43,786 nucleotides of DNA, taken from the NCBI RefSeq assembly GCF_014705655.1, contig NZ_JACXIY010000050.1:1-43786 (forward strand), written 5' to 3'. The position numbers and the translations under genes are program-made. Numbering within the stretch: position 1 is the stretch's first letter; each line of letters opens with the position of its first letter. This DNA is from Paenibacillus arenilitoris (lineage in GTDB: Bacteria; Bacillota; Bacilli; Paenibacillales; Paenibacillaceae). The notes under the pieces were generated by a model. It did no database searches, was not told the origin of the DNA, and saw only the letters and a program-made list of their open reading frames with translations. Positions 25,529-33,103 of the stretch are shown in pieces.

Positions 25529-26410
25529 ATGACGTATATCCCGGATTATCTGAAAACGTATCCAAACATGAATACCTCGTCGCCGCTCCACATCAGCCTG
25601 AACCGGTTGTACCACGGCTTCCGGCCGCACCGTCACGATTTTCTCGAATTTTCGTTCGTCGTGGAGGGGCGAGGCTCCGAGTCCATTAACGAAGCCCGGC
25701 ACCAGATGCTGCCCGGGACGTTTACGTTCGTGCTGCCTTACCAGGTCCATGAGCTGTTCACGGAGCCGGGGAGCACCTTGGTTCTCTATAACTGCATGTT
25801 CAGCATGGACCTGCTCATGGAGCCCGGCCGGGAGGACGGCCTGCTGGAGCTGATCGACCGGAACACGCTGCCATCGTTCGCGCAGCTGGACGGCGGGGAC
25901 ATGGAGAGGATGCGCTATTTGGTTGAAGATATGTACCGCGAATACATCGGACAGGAACCCTGGCGGAGGACGATGCTGCAGGTGCGTCTGAAGGAAATAT
26001 TGGCCTGCTTCGACCGTTACCGCCGGAAGGACGCCCCGGCGCTGGCCGCGTTCCCTCCCGCCGCCAAACCCAAGCCATCCGTCTGGCCGATCATTCAGCA
26101 TATCCATCTCCATTATCGGGACGATCTCGCCTTGTCCGATCTGGCGAACCGCTTCTCGCTCAGCGCCTCCAGGATCAGCGAGGTCATCAAGCTGACGACC
26201 GGCCAAACGTTCGTTCATTTCCTGCACGACCTGCGCCTGCGGCATGCATGCAGCCTGCTCGCCACCACCGATATGAGCGTGGCGGAGATCGCGCTGGAGG
26301 TCGGCTACGGCTCCTACAAAACGTTCTCCCGCATCTTCCGCGAGACGAAGGGCGTCGTGCCGAAGGATTACCGGAAGATGAAGCTCTCGAGGCAGGACGT
26401 TCCGTCCTGA
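25529..26410 (+). CDS. AraC family transcriptional regulator
   Basis: A 293-residue protein. The N-terminal cupin-like sensor (about 25-110) has the HRHDFLEFSFVVEG pattern seen in sugar-sensing AraC proteins. The C-terminal two helix-turn-helix motifs are LALSDLANRFSLSASRISEV and VAEIALEVGYGSYKTFSRIF, followed by the usual GVVPKDYRK. The start used here is the ATG preceded by GGAGG ten nt upstream; an earlier in-frame ATG at 25463 lacks a ribosome binding site and would place GGAGG within the coding sequence. Transcribed divergently from the oxidoreductase-isomerase operon, which it probably controls. Confidence 0.93.
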   Translation: MTYIPDYLKTYPNMNTSSPLHISLNRLYHGFRPHRHDFLEFSFVVEGRGSESINEARHQMLPGTFTFVLPYQVHELFTEPGSTLVLYNCMFSMDLLMEPGREDGLLELIDRNTLPSFAQLDGGDMERMRYLVEDMYREYIGQEPWRRTMLQVRLKEILACFDRYRRKDAPALAAFPPAAKPKPSVWPIIQHIHLHYRDDLALSDLANRFSLSASRISEVIKLTTGQTFVHFLHDLRLRHACSLLATTDMSVAEIALEVGYGSYKTFSRIFRETKGVVPKDYRKMKLSRQDVPS

Positions 26411-26426
26411 CCGGAGCCGAACGGAA

Positions 26427-26481
26427 AGAAGGGCTTCCCTCCGCCGGCGCGCCGGCCGGCAAGGGGAGCCCTTCCTTCGGT
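26427..26481. terminator. GC-rich hairpin between AraC and the small membrane protein gene
   Basis: GAAGGGCT and AGCCCTTC flank a CCGGCGCGCCGG-type inner palindrome. It can serve both the AraC gene (plus) and the convergent small gene (minus). T tracts are weak on both sides, so it may be a bidirectional terminator of moderate strength. Confidence 0.5.
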
Positions 26482-26488
26482 TATGTGT

Positions 26489-26575
26489 TCATTGGAAGAC
26501 GGATAGGATGACAAACAGGATGGCCAGCAATACGTAAATGACAAGCGATACGATCATTAATGTCCGCTTACTCAC
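26489..26575 (-). CDS. 28-residue single-pass membrane protein
   Basis: A GTG start with AAGGAGAG seven nt upstream opens a frame of 28 residues: a short basic N-terminus (MSKRT) followed by one hydrophobic helix covering nearly all the rest, ending VFQ. The strong, well-spaced ribosome binding site and the clean charged-then-hydrophobic design argue for a real gene. No family is recognised. Small proteins of this shape often sit in the membrane as regulators or are made during sporulation. A small inverted repeat (GGACAA with TTGTCC, 26633-26652) lies upstream. Confidence 0.6.
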   Translation of the reverse strand: MSKRTLMIVSLVIYVLLAILFVILSVFQ

Positions 26576-26746
26576 ATCGCTACTCTCCTTCCAGCACCTG
26601 ATTGGGCTATACACCATTATTGTATGTGCACAGGGACAACGCGGAAATTGTCCGAATGAGAAAAATCGTCTCAAGGCGTATTGGCGCGAAGAGCAGCCTT
26701 CCCTCTCATCAATAATCCATATGCGCTCGTGCTGGCCCGAATGCCA

Positions 26747-27976
26747 TCAGGGTTGGCGCGTCTTCTCCCGGTCGCGCGGCAGCAGGATCGTCAGCATGCC
26801 GAGCAGCGGCAGGTACGAGGTGCAGCGGATCACGAACGCGATGCCCATCGAATCCGCCAAATTGCCGAGCACCGCGGAGCCGATCCCGCCGAGTCCGAAC
26901 GCCATTCCGAAAAATACCCCCGACACCAGCCCGACCTTGCCCGGCAGCAGCTCGTTCGCGTACACGAGAATGACCGAGAAGGCGGACGCCAGTATGAGAC
27001 CCGCGAAAAAAATAAGGACGACCGAAAACGCCAGGTTCGCGTACGGCAGCAGCAGGGCGAACGGGGCGGTGCCCAGTATGGAGAACCAGATCAGGCTCCG
27101 CCTGCTGAATTTGTCGGCAAGCACGCCGCCGAGCAGCAGCCCGATGACGTTGGCGATCAGGAAGACGAAGAGAACCAATTGCGCGGAGCCGACCGACAAG
27201 CCGAAATGCTCGATCGCGTAGAACGAATAATAGCTGCTGATCGCCGCGATGTACACGTTTTTGGAGAAGACGAGCAGCATCAATATCGCAAGGGCGAACA
27301 CGATTTTGCCGATCGGCAGCCGGGTTGCAGCTTCCGGCTTCGCGGCGGCTTTGCCGGCGCCGCGCGGAGCGAGCGCGAGCTGCGTGCCGTACCATTTGGC
27401 CACGATATATTGAATGACGATTCCGATCGTGACCGCAAGGGCGAACCAGATGACGCCGCGCTGCCCGGTATGCACGAAGATGGCCGCGGTCATGACCGGC
27501 GCCAGCGATTGGCCGATATTGCCCCCGAACTGAAAGATGGACTGTCCGGTCCCCTTCCTCGCGCCCGCCGCCATGTACGATACGCGCGCGCTGGCGGGAT
27601 GAAACACGGCCGAGCCGACGCCGATGAGCATGACGGCCAGCAGGACGACCCAGAAATCGGGCGCGTAGGCAAGGGCTGCGACGCCCCCCATCGTGAAAAG
27701 CATGCCGATCGGAAGAAGCATCGGTCTCGGATGCGTGTCAGAGAAGATGCCGACGACCGGCTGCAGCACGGCGGCCGTCACATTAATGACGAGCGAAATG
27801 AGGCCGATCTGGGAGAAGCTGAGCGCGAGCGAGTCTTTTAGAATAGGAAATAAGGCCGGCACGACCGATTGGATCGTATCGTTGATCAGATGGACGAAGC
27901 TGATCGCGAACAATAACGGAAATATCGTTCGGACCGCTGCGGGCGGCGATGCGACGGTTGCGGCTGGACTGGACAA
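26747..27976 (-). CDS. MFS transporter, fosmidomycin-resistance (Fsr) family
   Basis: A 409-residue protein with about 12 membrane helices. The N-terminal half has FAISFVHLINDTIQSVVPAL, GIFSDTHPRP (loop 2-3 motif) and GVGSAVFHPASARV, the pattern of Fsr-like exporters. The family expels small drugs such as fosmidomycin, and many members have unknown substrates. The start is TTG with GAGGAGG six nt upstream. A well-formed promoter lies upstream, followed by an operator-like palindrome at the transcription start, so it is probably repressed by the divergent GntR protein. Confidence 0.92.
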   Translation of the reverse strand: MSSPAATVASPPAAVRTIFPLLFAISFVHLINDTIQSVVPALFPILKDSLALSFSQIGLISLVINVTAAVLQPVVGIFSDTHPRPMLLPIGMLFTMGGVAALAYAPDFWVVLLAVMLIGVGSAVFHPASARVSYMAAGARKGTGQSIFQFGGNIGQSLAPVMTAAIFVHTGQRGVIWFALAVTIGIVIQYIVAKWYGTQLALAPRGAGKAAAKPEAATRLPIGKIVFALAILMLLVFSKNVYIAAISSYYSFYAIEHFGLSVGSAQLVLFVFLIANVIGLLLGGVLADKFSRRSLIWFSILGTAPFALLLPYANLAFSVVLIFFAGLILASAFSVILVYANELLPGKVGLVSGVFFGMAFGLGGIGSAVLGNLADSMGIAFVIRCTSYLPLLGMLTILLPRDREKTRQP

Positions 27977-28013
27977 GGCGATTCCTCCTCAAGATGCGCA
28001 TGTGTGATATGAA

Positions 28014-28027
28014 ATATGCGATATATT
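28014..28027. promoter_or_regulatory. Operator-like site for the GntR regulator, copy 1
   Basis: ATATGCGATATATT, and with one more base AATAT-GCGAT-ATATT, forms a perfect inverted repeat. The identical 14-mer occurs at 28152-28165. This copy lies just downstream of the MFS -10, at the expected transcription start, where a bound repressor would block initiation. Confidence 0.6.
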
Positions 28028-28031
28028 GCAG

Positions 28032-28060
28032 ATTATAGGTCAGCCCTTCCGCGAATGCAA
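28032..28060 (-). promoter_or_regulatory. SigA-type promoter of the MFS gene
   Basis: On the minus strand -35 TTGCAT (28055-28060), a 17-nt spacer and a perfect -10 TATAAT (28032-28037). It is followed within a few bases by operator copy 1. Confidence 0.75.
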
Positions 28061-28133
28061 TACCTTTCTTCCCTGCGCGCATTCGGTCGGCACGTCTTGG
28101 CGGCAATCATGCCGTCCTTCCATGCGGTCGCCG

Positions 28134-28165
28134 GTTTGCAATACGATAGCCATATGCGATATATT
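28134..28165 (+). promoter_or_regulatory. Promoter of the GntR gene with operator copy 2
   Basis: A -35 TTGCAA, 18 nt, then -10 TATATT. The -10 lies inside the second copy of ATATGCGATATATT (28152-28165), so binding there would also silence the regulator's own gene. Autoregulation is the simplest reading. Confidence 0.55.
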
Positions 28166-28230
28166 AAATACCGGTTAGTCATACGATCGATCGCATCGTT
28201 GACCGACGAATCAATCAAGGAGGGACCGCG

Positions 28231-28896
28231 ATGCCCATTCCGTCCGATTACGAGATTCCCGTCAGACTATCCGCCAAGGAACGGACGCTCAGTCAGCTCC
28301 AGAAGTGGATTATAGACGGAACGCTGCAGCCCGGCGAGAAGCTGAACGACGCCGAGCTGGCCGGCGCGCTTGGCGTCAGTCGCACCCCGGTTCGGGAAGC
28401 GTTCCAGTTGCTCGAGGCGCAAGGACTGATTCAAACCTTTCCAGGCAAAGAAACGAAGGTCATGCCGCTGGCGAAGGAAGATATCGTGCAGCTGTACGCT
28501 CCGCTGACCGCGCTGCATGCGCTGGCGGCCGAGCTCGCCGCGGGGAACGCGCGGCATGAACAGCTAATCGAGCTGCGGGAGCTGAACGATCGCTTCAAGT
28601 ACGCGTTCGCTAGCGATCGGCTCTATGAAGCGATGGAATTCGACGAGAAGTTTCACGAGACGATTTTGCAAATCGCGGGCAATCCGTACATCGTCTCCTT
28701 CAGCGCCTCTCTGCAGCTGCATATCCGGCGCTACAAATATATATTTCTGAAACGGCCGATCTGGGAATCGAAGACGGCGGGCGAGGACCACGAGGCGATC
28801 GTCGCCGCGCTCGAGGTAGGCGACGGGCCGCTGACCGCCTCTTTAATGAAGCAAAACTTGACGAGGCCGCTCGAGCATCTCGATCTGATGCTGTAA
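28231..28896 (+). CDS. GntR family regulator with FCD ligand domain
   Basis: A 221-residue regulator. The winged helix-turn-helix (about 15-75) includes PGEKLNDAELAGALGVSRTP and VREAFQLLEAQGLI. The C-terminal FCD domain (about 85-210) has FDEKFHETILQIAGNP and AGEDHEAIVAALEVGD with the His residues that usually bind metal and an organic acid. ATG with AGGAGGG. Divergent from the MFS gene; two identical 14-bp palindromic sites overlap both promoters, so it probably represses exporter and itself and responds to a small carboxylate-like ligand. Confidence 0.95.
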   Translation: MPIPSDYEIPVRLSAKERTLSQLQKWIIDGTLQPGEKLNDAELAGALGVSRTPVREAFQLLEAQGLIQTFPGKETKVMPLAKEDIVQLYAPLTALHALAAELAAGNARHEQLIELRELNDRFKYAFASDRLYEAMEFDEKFHETILQIAGNPYIVSFSASLQLHIRRYKYIFLKRPIWESKTAGEDHEAIVAALEVGDGPLTASLMKQNLTRPLEHLDLML

Positions 28897-28910
28897 AAGC
28901 TTAATAAGAA

Positions 28911-28960
28911 AAAAAAGGATCTAGCCGCGGCGCAAACACGCATGACTTGATCCCTTTTTT
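28911..28960 (+). terminator. Terminator after the GntR gene
   Basis: AAAAAAGGATC (28911-28921) pairs with GATCCCTTTTTT (28949-28960) with one bulged C. The T tract suits plus-strand termination, and the A tract allows termination of minus-strand transcripts as well. Confidence 0.75.
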
Positions 28961-28974
28961 CGCTCTGTCCGATT

Positions 28975-29160
28975 CTTACGGACTTAAAAGTCGTTATTTG
29001 ACCGAAATTTTCCTTTTTGAAGTCGTAACGGACTTGAGTGACCTTATTTCGGCCAACGGAAACGTTAAAGGTGAAATATAGAGCCGATAGCGTCTCTCCT
29101 GTCCGTTAAAAATGAAAAGAAGGCCGACTCATCGAAATAAGAGCCTGCCGGTCCGTAAGA
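28975..29160. repeat. Head-to-head four-unit intergenic repeat array
   Basis: Two units in plus orientation begin TTACGGAC (28976) and TAACGGAC (29026), exactly 50 bp apart. Two units in minus orientation begin TTACGGAC (ending 29158) and TAACGGAC (ending 29108), also 50 bp apart. Units share a following TTATTT or CGGC stretch. The array A-B-B'-A' forms an imperfect 186-bp inverted repeat between convergent GntR and FabF genes. It is AT-richer than the flanking genes. It may be a mobile miniature element or a regulatory/terminating structure. Confidence 0.7.
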
Positions 29161-29192
29161 AGTCAGCATACATCAAATCCGGGTTCACGCGG

Positions 29193-30431
29193 CTACGCGC
29201 GGTATTTCTTCAGCACGATGACCGCGTTATGGCCTCCGAAGCCGAAGGAATTGGACATGCCGATCTCCAGCCTCGCTTCGCGGGCGGTATTCGGCACATA
29301 GTCCAGGTCGCATGTCGGATCGCGTTCCTCTTGGTTGATGGTCGGCGGAATGATGCCCTCCCGCAAGCTCATCGCCAGCGCGATCGCTTCCGCCCCGCCT
29401 GCCGCGCCGAGCATGTGGCCGGTCATCGATTTGTTGGCGGTGACGGGTACCCGGTACGCATGCTCGCCGAACAAACGCTTGATCGCTGCCGTCTCCGAGC
29501 GGTCGCCGATGTCGGTGCTCGTCGCGTGCGCGCTGATGACGTCGATCCCGTCCGGCTGCAGTCCGGCCTCGCGAAGCGCCTGCCTCATCGCCTGGAACGC
29601 CCCGATGCCTTCCGGATGGGTGGCGACCATATGGTAAGCGTCGGAGCTGTTGCCGTAGCCGATTACTTCGGCGTAAATCCGCGCCCCCCTCCGCCTCGCG
29701 TGCGACAGCGATTCCAGCATGACGATGCCTGCGCCTTCGGCCATGACGAAGCCGTCCCTCCCCGCGTCGAACGGCCTGCTCGCCTTCGCCGGCTCGTCGG
29801 ACCGCGTCGAGATCGAAGTCGAATTGCCGAAGCTCGCGAGCGAAATGTCGGTAATCGCCGCCTCCGTCCCGCCCGCGAGCACCGCGTCGGCGCCCCCCGC
29901 GCGGATAAGCCGCCACGCTTCCCCGATCGCGGTATTGCCGATCGAGCAGGCGGTAACCGGAGACAGCGTCGGGCCCTGCGCCCCGATTCGGATGCTGATC
30001 ATCGCCGCCGCCATGTTCGCGATCATCATCGGCACCAGCGTCGGGCTGACCCGCTCAGGCCCCCTCTCCCTAAGCACTTCCGCCTGATCGAGCAGCGTCT
30101 GAATGCCTCCGATGCCCGAGCCGACGTAAACGCCCATTCTTTCCCGGTCGATCGTATCCAGCTGCAGGCCCGAATCCGCGAGCGCCTGCTCGGCGGCCGC
30201 AATCGCGAATTGGCAGAAGCGGTCCATGCGTCTCGCTTCCTTCCGCCCGAACAGCGCCTCCGCGTCGAAATCCCGCACGAGACCGGCGATTTTCGCCTTA
30301 TGCCTCGACGTATCGAAAGCGTCGATGAGCCCGATGCCCGACTCCCCCTTGACCAGCCGATTCCAAAACGACTCCACGTCGTTGCCGAGCGGCGAAATGA
30401 TCCCCATACCCGTAATTACGACACGCTCCAT
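29193..30431 (-). CDS. fabF: Orphan 3-oxoacyl-[acyl-carrier-protein] synthase II (FabF type)
   Basis: A 412-residue condensing enzyme with thiolase fold. Active-site Cys162 (SPVTACSIGN), His302 (ISAHATSTDIG) and His339 with Lys334 (NKSMTGHMLGA) are all present, and the C-terminal GFGGHN glycine loop is intact. FabF elongates acyl-ACP with malonyl-ACP. It is monocistronic, with no acyl carrier protein, ketoreductase or acyltransferase gene beside it, so it is probably a second FabF copy rather than the one in the main fatty-acid cluster. ATG with GGAGGAA. It is divergent from an MmyB-type regulator. Confidence 0.93.
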   Translation of the reverse strand: MERVVITGMGIISPLGNDVESFWNRLVKGESGIGLIDAFDTSRHKAKIAGLVRDFDAEALFGRKEARRMDRFCQFAIAAAEQALADSGLQLDTIDRERMGVYVGSGIGGIQTLLDQAEVLRERGPERVSPTLVPMMIANMAAAMISIRIGAQGPTLSPVTACSIGNTAIGEAWRLIRAGGADAVLAGGTEAAITDISLASFGNSTSISTRSDEPAKASRPFDAGRDGFVMAEGAGIVMLESLSHARRRGARIYAEVIGYGNSSDAYHMVATHPEGIGAFQAMRQALREAGLQPDGIDVISAHATSTDIGDRSETAAIKRLFGEHAYRVPVTANKSMTGHMLGAAGGAEAIALAMSLREGIIPPTINQEERDPTCDLDYVPNTAREARLEIGMSNSFGFGGHNAVIVLKKYRA

Positions 30432-30488
30432 CGAAAGTTCCTCCTTCGGAAAGCTCTTATTGGATAGTAGTTTGTCATAACCTTTATC

Positions 30489-30520
30489 CTATTACAAGTT
30501 GCCGTTTATTATAGTATAAT
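30489..30520 (+). promoter_or_regulatory. Promoter of the MmyB-type regulator with overlapping palindrome
   Basis: A perfect -10 TATAAT (30515-30520) is the right half of ATTATA-G-TATAAT (30508-30520), a perfect palindrome. TTACAA lies 17 nt upstream of the -10 as a weak -35. The palindrome also covers the probable upstream region of the divergent fabF promoter, so it is the leading candidate operator. Confidence 0.5.
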
Positions 30521-30558
30521 GAATACCACCTTAGACGATGGAACGGGAGGAATCCGCC

Positions 30559-31407
30559 ATGAACCGCGAGACGCGGCTGCAAGCTTTATCGACCTTCCTT
30601 AAGGCGAAGCGCGCCAAAATAACGCCGGAGTCCGCCGGGCTGCCCGCCGGAACACGCAGAAGAACGCCCGGTCTCAGACGCGAAGAAGTCGCCCAGCTAG
30701 CCGGGGTCAGTCCGACCTGGTACACGTGGCTCGAGCAGGGCCGCGACATTCAGGTCTCGTCCTCGGTGCTCGACTGCGTCGCGGCCGCGCTGCGCCTGAA
30801 TGAGGATGAGCGCAAATATTTGTACGCCTTGGCCGCCGACGCCGGGCACGGGTCCCTCCCCTTGAAGGAAGAGCTGTCCGAAATAACGCCTTCTCTGAAG
30901 CATATCATACAGGAGCTGCGCTTCTGCCCGACGATCGTCTCCGACCGCCGCTGCCAGATCGTCGGATGGAACCAGGCCGCCTCCTACGTCTTCATGGATT
31001 TCGACCAAATTCCGGCCGAGCGCCGCAATCTGATCCAGCTGCCGTTCGAGCGGCAGGAATTTCGCAGGCTCGCGGGCAACTGGGAACACTTCGTCGGCGG
31101 CTTCCTCGCGATCTTCCGCGCCTATTACGGCCAATACGTCCAGGACGAGTGGTATGGGCAGTTTATCGAGGGCATGTCGGCGCGGCACCCGGAGTTCCGG
31201 TACTTATGGGAGCAGAGCCAGGTCAGCTCGGCCCCGGACGTGCTGCTCGAGTTCCGCCATGCCAAAGCGGGCAAAATGCTATTCCACCTGACGTCGTTCC
31301 AGGTGCAGGGCGGTGCCGACCTGCGCTGCAGCGTCTATACCCCGGCCCCCGAATCGTCGACGGAGTCGAAGCTGAGGCGGCTCATGGAGCGCGGCGGCTC
31401 GCTATGA
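30559..31407 (+). CDS. MmyB-type XRE regulator with PAS-like fatty-acid-binding domain
   Basis: A 282-residue regulator. The N-terminal helix-turn-helix (about 8-80) has the hallmark RRTPGLRREEVAQLAGVSPT and WYTWLEQGRDIQVSSSVLD. The C-terminal MmyB/MltR ligand domain (about 105-275) has the PTIVSDRRCQIVGWNQAA start and the MLFHLTSFQV end. A known structure of this domain family contains bound long-chain fatty acid. ATG with GGGAGG. Divergent from an orphan fabF, a natural target for a fatty-acid-responsive switch; this link is inferred. Confidence 0.92.
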   Translation: MNRETRLQALSTFLKAKRAKITPESAGLPAGTRRRTPGLRREEVAQLAGVSPTWYTWLEQGRDIQVSSSVLDCVAAALRLNEDERKYLYALAADAGHGSLPLKEELSEITPSLKHIIQELRFCPTIVSDRRCQIVGWNQAASYVFMDFDQIPAERRNLIQLPFERQEFRRLAGNWEHFVGGFLAIFRAYYGQYVQDEWYGQFIEGMSARHPEFRYLWEQSQVSSAPDVLLEFRHAKAGKMLFHLTSFQVQGGADLRCSVYTPAPESSTESKLRRLMERGGSL

Positions 31408-31445
31408 ATTCAACGAAATGCAGACGCCTCCTTCCTAATCCCGGT

Positions 31446-31498
31446 GGTTTAAAACCTCATAAAACCTCGGAAATATCAAAATAAAACCACAAAACATC
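31446..31498 (+). promoter_or_regulatory. Repeated AAAACC operator region upstream of the GH32 operon
   Basis: GGTTTAAAACC (31446-31456) overlaps AAAACCTCATAAAACC (31451-31466), and a related AAAACCACAAAACATC lies at 31483-31498. The first cluster has the same order and orientation as the site at 43203-43225 in front of the mannoside operon (GGTTT, AAACC, CATAAAACC). It lies upstream of the -35, a place fitting an activator or a looping repressor. Confidence 0.5.
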
Positions 31499-31509
31499 AC
31501 ACTTTATCA

Positions 31510-31538
31510 TTGACTATTACGGGTTTTGATTCTACTAT
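31510..31538 (+). promoter_or_regulatory. SigA-type promoter of the GH32-SDR-ManD operon
   Basis: -35 TTGACT (31510-31515), 17-nt spacer, -10 TACTAT (31533-31538). The block TCATTGACT plus TTACGGGTT is also found in the promoter at 43226-43254. Confidence 0.8.
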
Positions 31539-31575
31539 CAATCTTGTAAGGATCAATTGAAATGAGGTGTTTTTC

Positions 31576-33093
31576 ATGAAGACCGAAGTCGAACGCGATG
31601 AAGCCGATCGGCACGCCATTGCCCAAGCGACGGAAGCTTTGTCTGTTTTGGAAGCGCATACAACGAAAGATCCGCACCGGCTCGGCTACCACTTCATGGC
31701 GCCTGCCGCGTGGATGAACGATCCGAACGGCATGATTTACTTCAAAGGCGAATACCATATGTTCTATCAAATCCATCCTTATAGCGCGGATAACGGCCCG
31801 AAGCACTGGGGCCACGCGAAGAGCGCCGACATGGTGCATTGGGAGCATCTGCCGCTTGCTCTCGCCCCGGTCGAGGATTACGAGCGCGGCGGCTGCTTCT
31901 CCGGCACCGCCGTCGACGACGACGGCGTATTCACCTTGATCTATACCGGCAACGCCGTGGAGAACGGCGTCAAGAAACAAACCCAGTGCATCGCCGTAAG
32001 CGGGGACGGCATACGGTTCGTGAAGCACGACGGCAATCCGGTCGTCGGACGCTATCCCGCGGACGCTTCTCCCGATTTTCGCGATCCGAAGGTGTGGAAG
32101 CACGACGGCGTCTGGTACATGGCCGTCGGCTCGGGGAAGGACGGCGTCGCCTGCGCCCCGCTCTATACCTCGGACGATCTTCGGAGCTGGGCCTACGTCG
32201 GCATTATGGCGCGAAGCAAGGCGCCGGGCGAAGGCGTCGTCTGGAACTGCCCGGACTTCTTCTCCATCGGCGGCAAAGATGTACTGGTCGTCTCGCCCGC
32301 CGTCTGGCCCGGCAACTTGAAGGAAGTCCGCAAGACGATGTATTATATCGGGCGAATGGATTACGAGACGGGCGTCTTCGAACCGGAAACGGACGGCGAC
32401 ATCGACTTCGGCGACGATTTCTATGCGCCGCAGACGCTGATCGACGGCAACGGACGCGTCATTCTGCTCGGCTGGATGGACATGTGGTTCAATCCGATGC
32501 CGACCAAGGCGTACGGCTGGGCCGGGGCAATGACGCTCCCGCGCGAGGTAATCCTTCGCCCGGATGGCAAGCTCGGCTACCGGCCGCTGGCGGAGCTTGA
32601 ATCGCTGCGAGAGAAAAGGCTGCATCACTCGTCGCACTCGCTTACGTCCGGCTCCAAGCGAATCGCTGGCGCCGACGGCGCCATGCTCGAGATCGAGCTG
32701 GTCTTCGATGTCGCCGCTTCGGATGCCGGCCGCTTCGGCTTGAAGGTCCGGCAATCCGCGAACGGCGCCGAAGAGACGGCCGTCCTCTACGACCGCTATC
32801 GCCGCGAGCTGACCGTCGACCGCTCCCGCGCGGGCCAGGTTACCGCCAGCCCCAAGCCGTGCCCGGTCGGTCCGGATCCGGACGGAAGGCTAAGCCTGCG
32901 CGTATTTCTGGATCGCTCCTCCTTGGAAGTGTTCGCCGGCGACGGCGAGGCGGTCATGACGAGCCGGATTTATCCGGACGGCGGCAGCCTCGGCTTGTCG
33001 CTCTTCTGCGAGGGCGGCGGCGCTTCCCTCCCGTCGCTTACGGTATGGCAGCTGGCGTCTGCGGCCGTTGCGAGCCGAAATTCATCATCGTGA
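31576..33093 (+). CDS. GH32 family protein (beta-fructosidase type) with the acid/base Glu replaced by Asn
   Basis: A 505-residue cytoplasmic protein with a five-bladed GH32 domain (about 35-340) and a C-terminal beta-sandwich. The nucleophile Asp49 (WMNDPNG) and the transition-state Asp170 (FRDP) are present. At the third catalytic motif, normally WECPD, the sequence reads WNCPD with Asn224 (codon AAC at 32245-32247), so the general acid/base is missing. That would be expected to abolish or strongly reduce fructoside hydrolysis; it could be a binding or sensor protein, or act on an activated substrate. ATG with GAGGTG six nt upstream. First of three genes, 10 nt before the SDR gene. Plants have defective invertases of similar kind. 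Confidence 0.93.
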   Translation: MKTEVERDEADRHAIAQATEALSVLEAHTTKDPHRLGYHFMAPAAWMNDPNGMIYFKGEYHMFYQIHPYSADNGPKHWGHAKSADMVHWEHLPLALAPVEDYERGGCFSGTAVDDDGVFTLIYTGNAVENGVKKQTQCIAVSGDGIRFVKHDGNPVVGRYPADASPDFRDPKVWKHDGVWYMAVGSGKDGVACAPLYTSDDLRSWAYVGIMARSKAPGEGVVWNCPDFFSIGGKDVLVVSPAVWPGNLKEVRKTMYYIGRMDYETGVFEPETDGDIDFGDDFYAPQTLIDGNGRVILLGWMDMWFNPMPTKAYGWAGAMTLPREVILRPDGKLGYRPLAELESLREKRLHHSSHSLTSGSKRIAGADGAMLEIELVFDVAASDAGRFGLKVRQSANGAEETAVLYDRYRRELTVDRSRAGQVTASPKPCPVGPDPDGRLSLRVFLDRSSLEVFAGDGEAVMTSRIYPDGGSLGLSLFCEGGGASLPSLTVWQLASAAVASRNSSS

Positions 33094-33103
33094 GGTGAAT
33101 CGC

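Noticed and set aside
28975..29160. CRISPR-like regular 50-bp spacing
   Set aside because: Only two units per orientation, repeats short and degenerate, orientation inverts in the middle; this is an inverted repeat, not an array.
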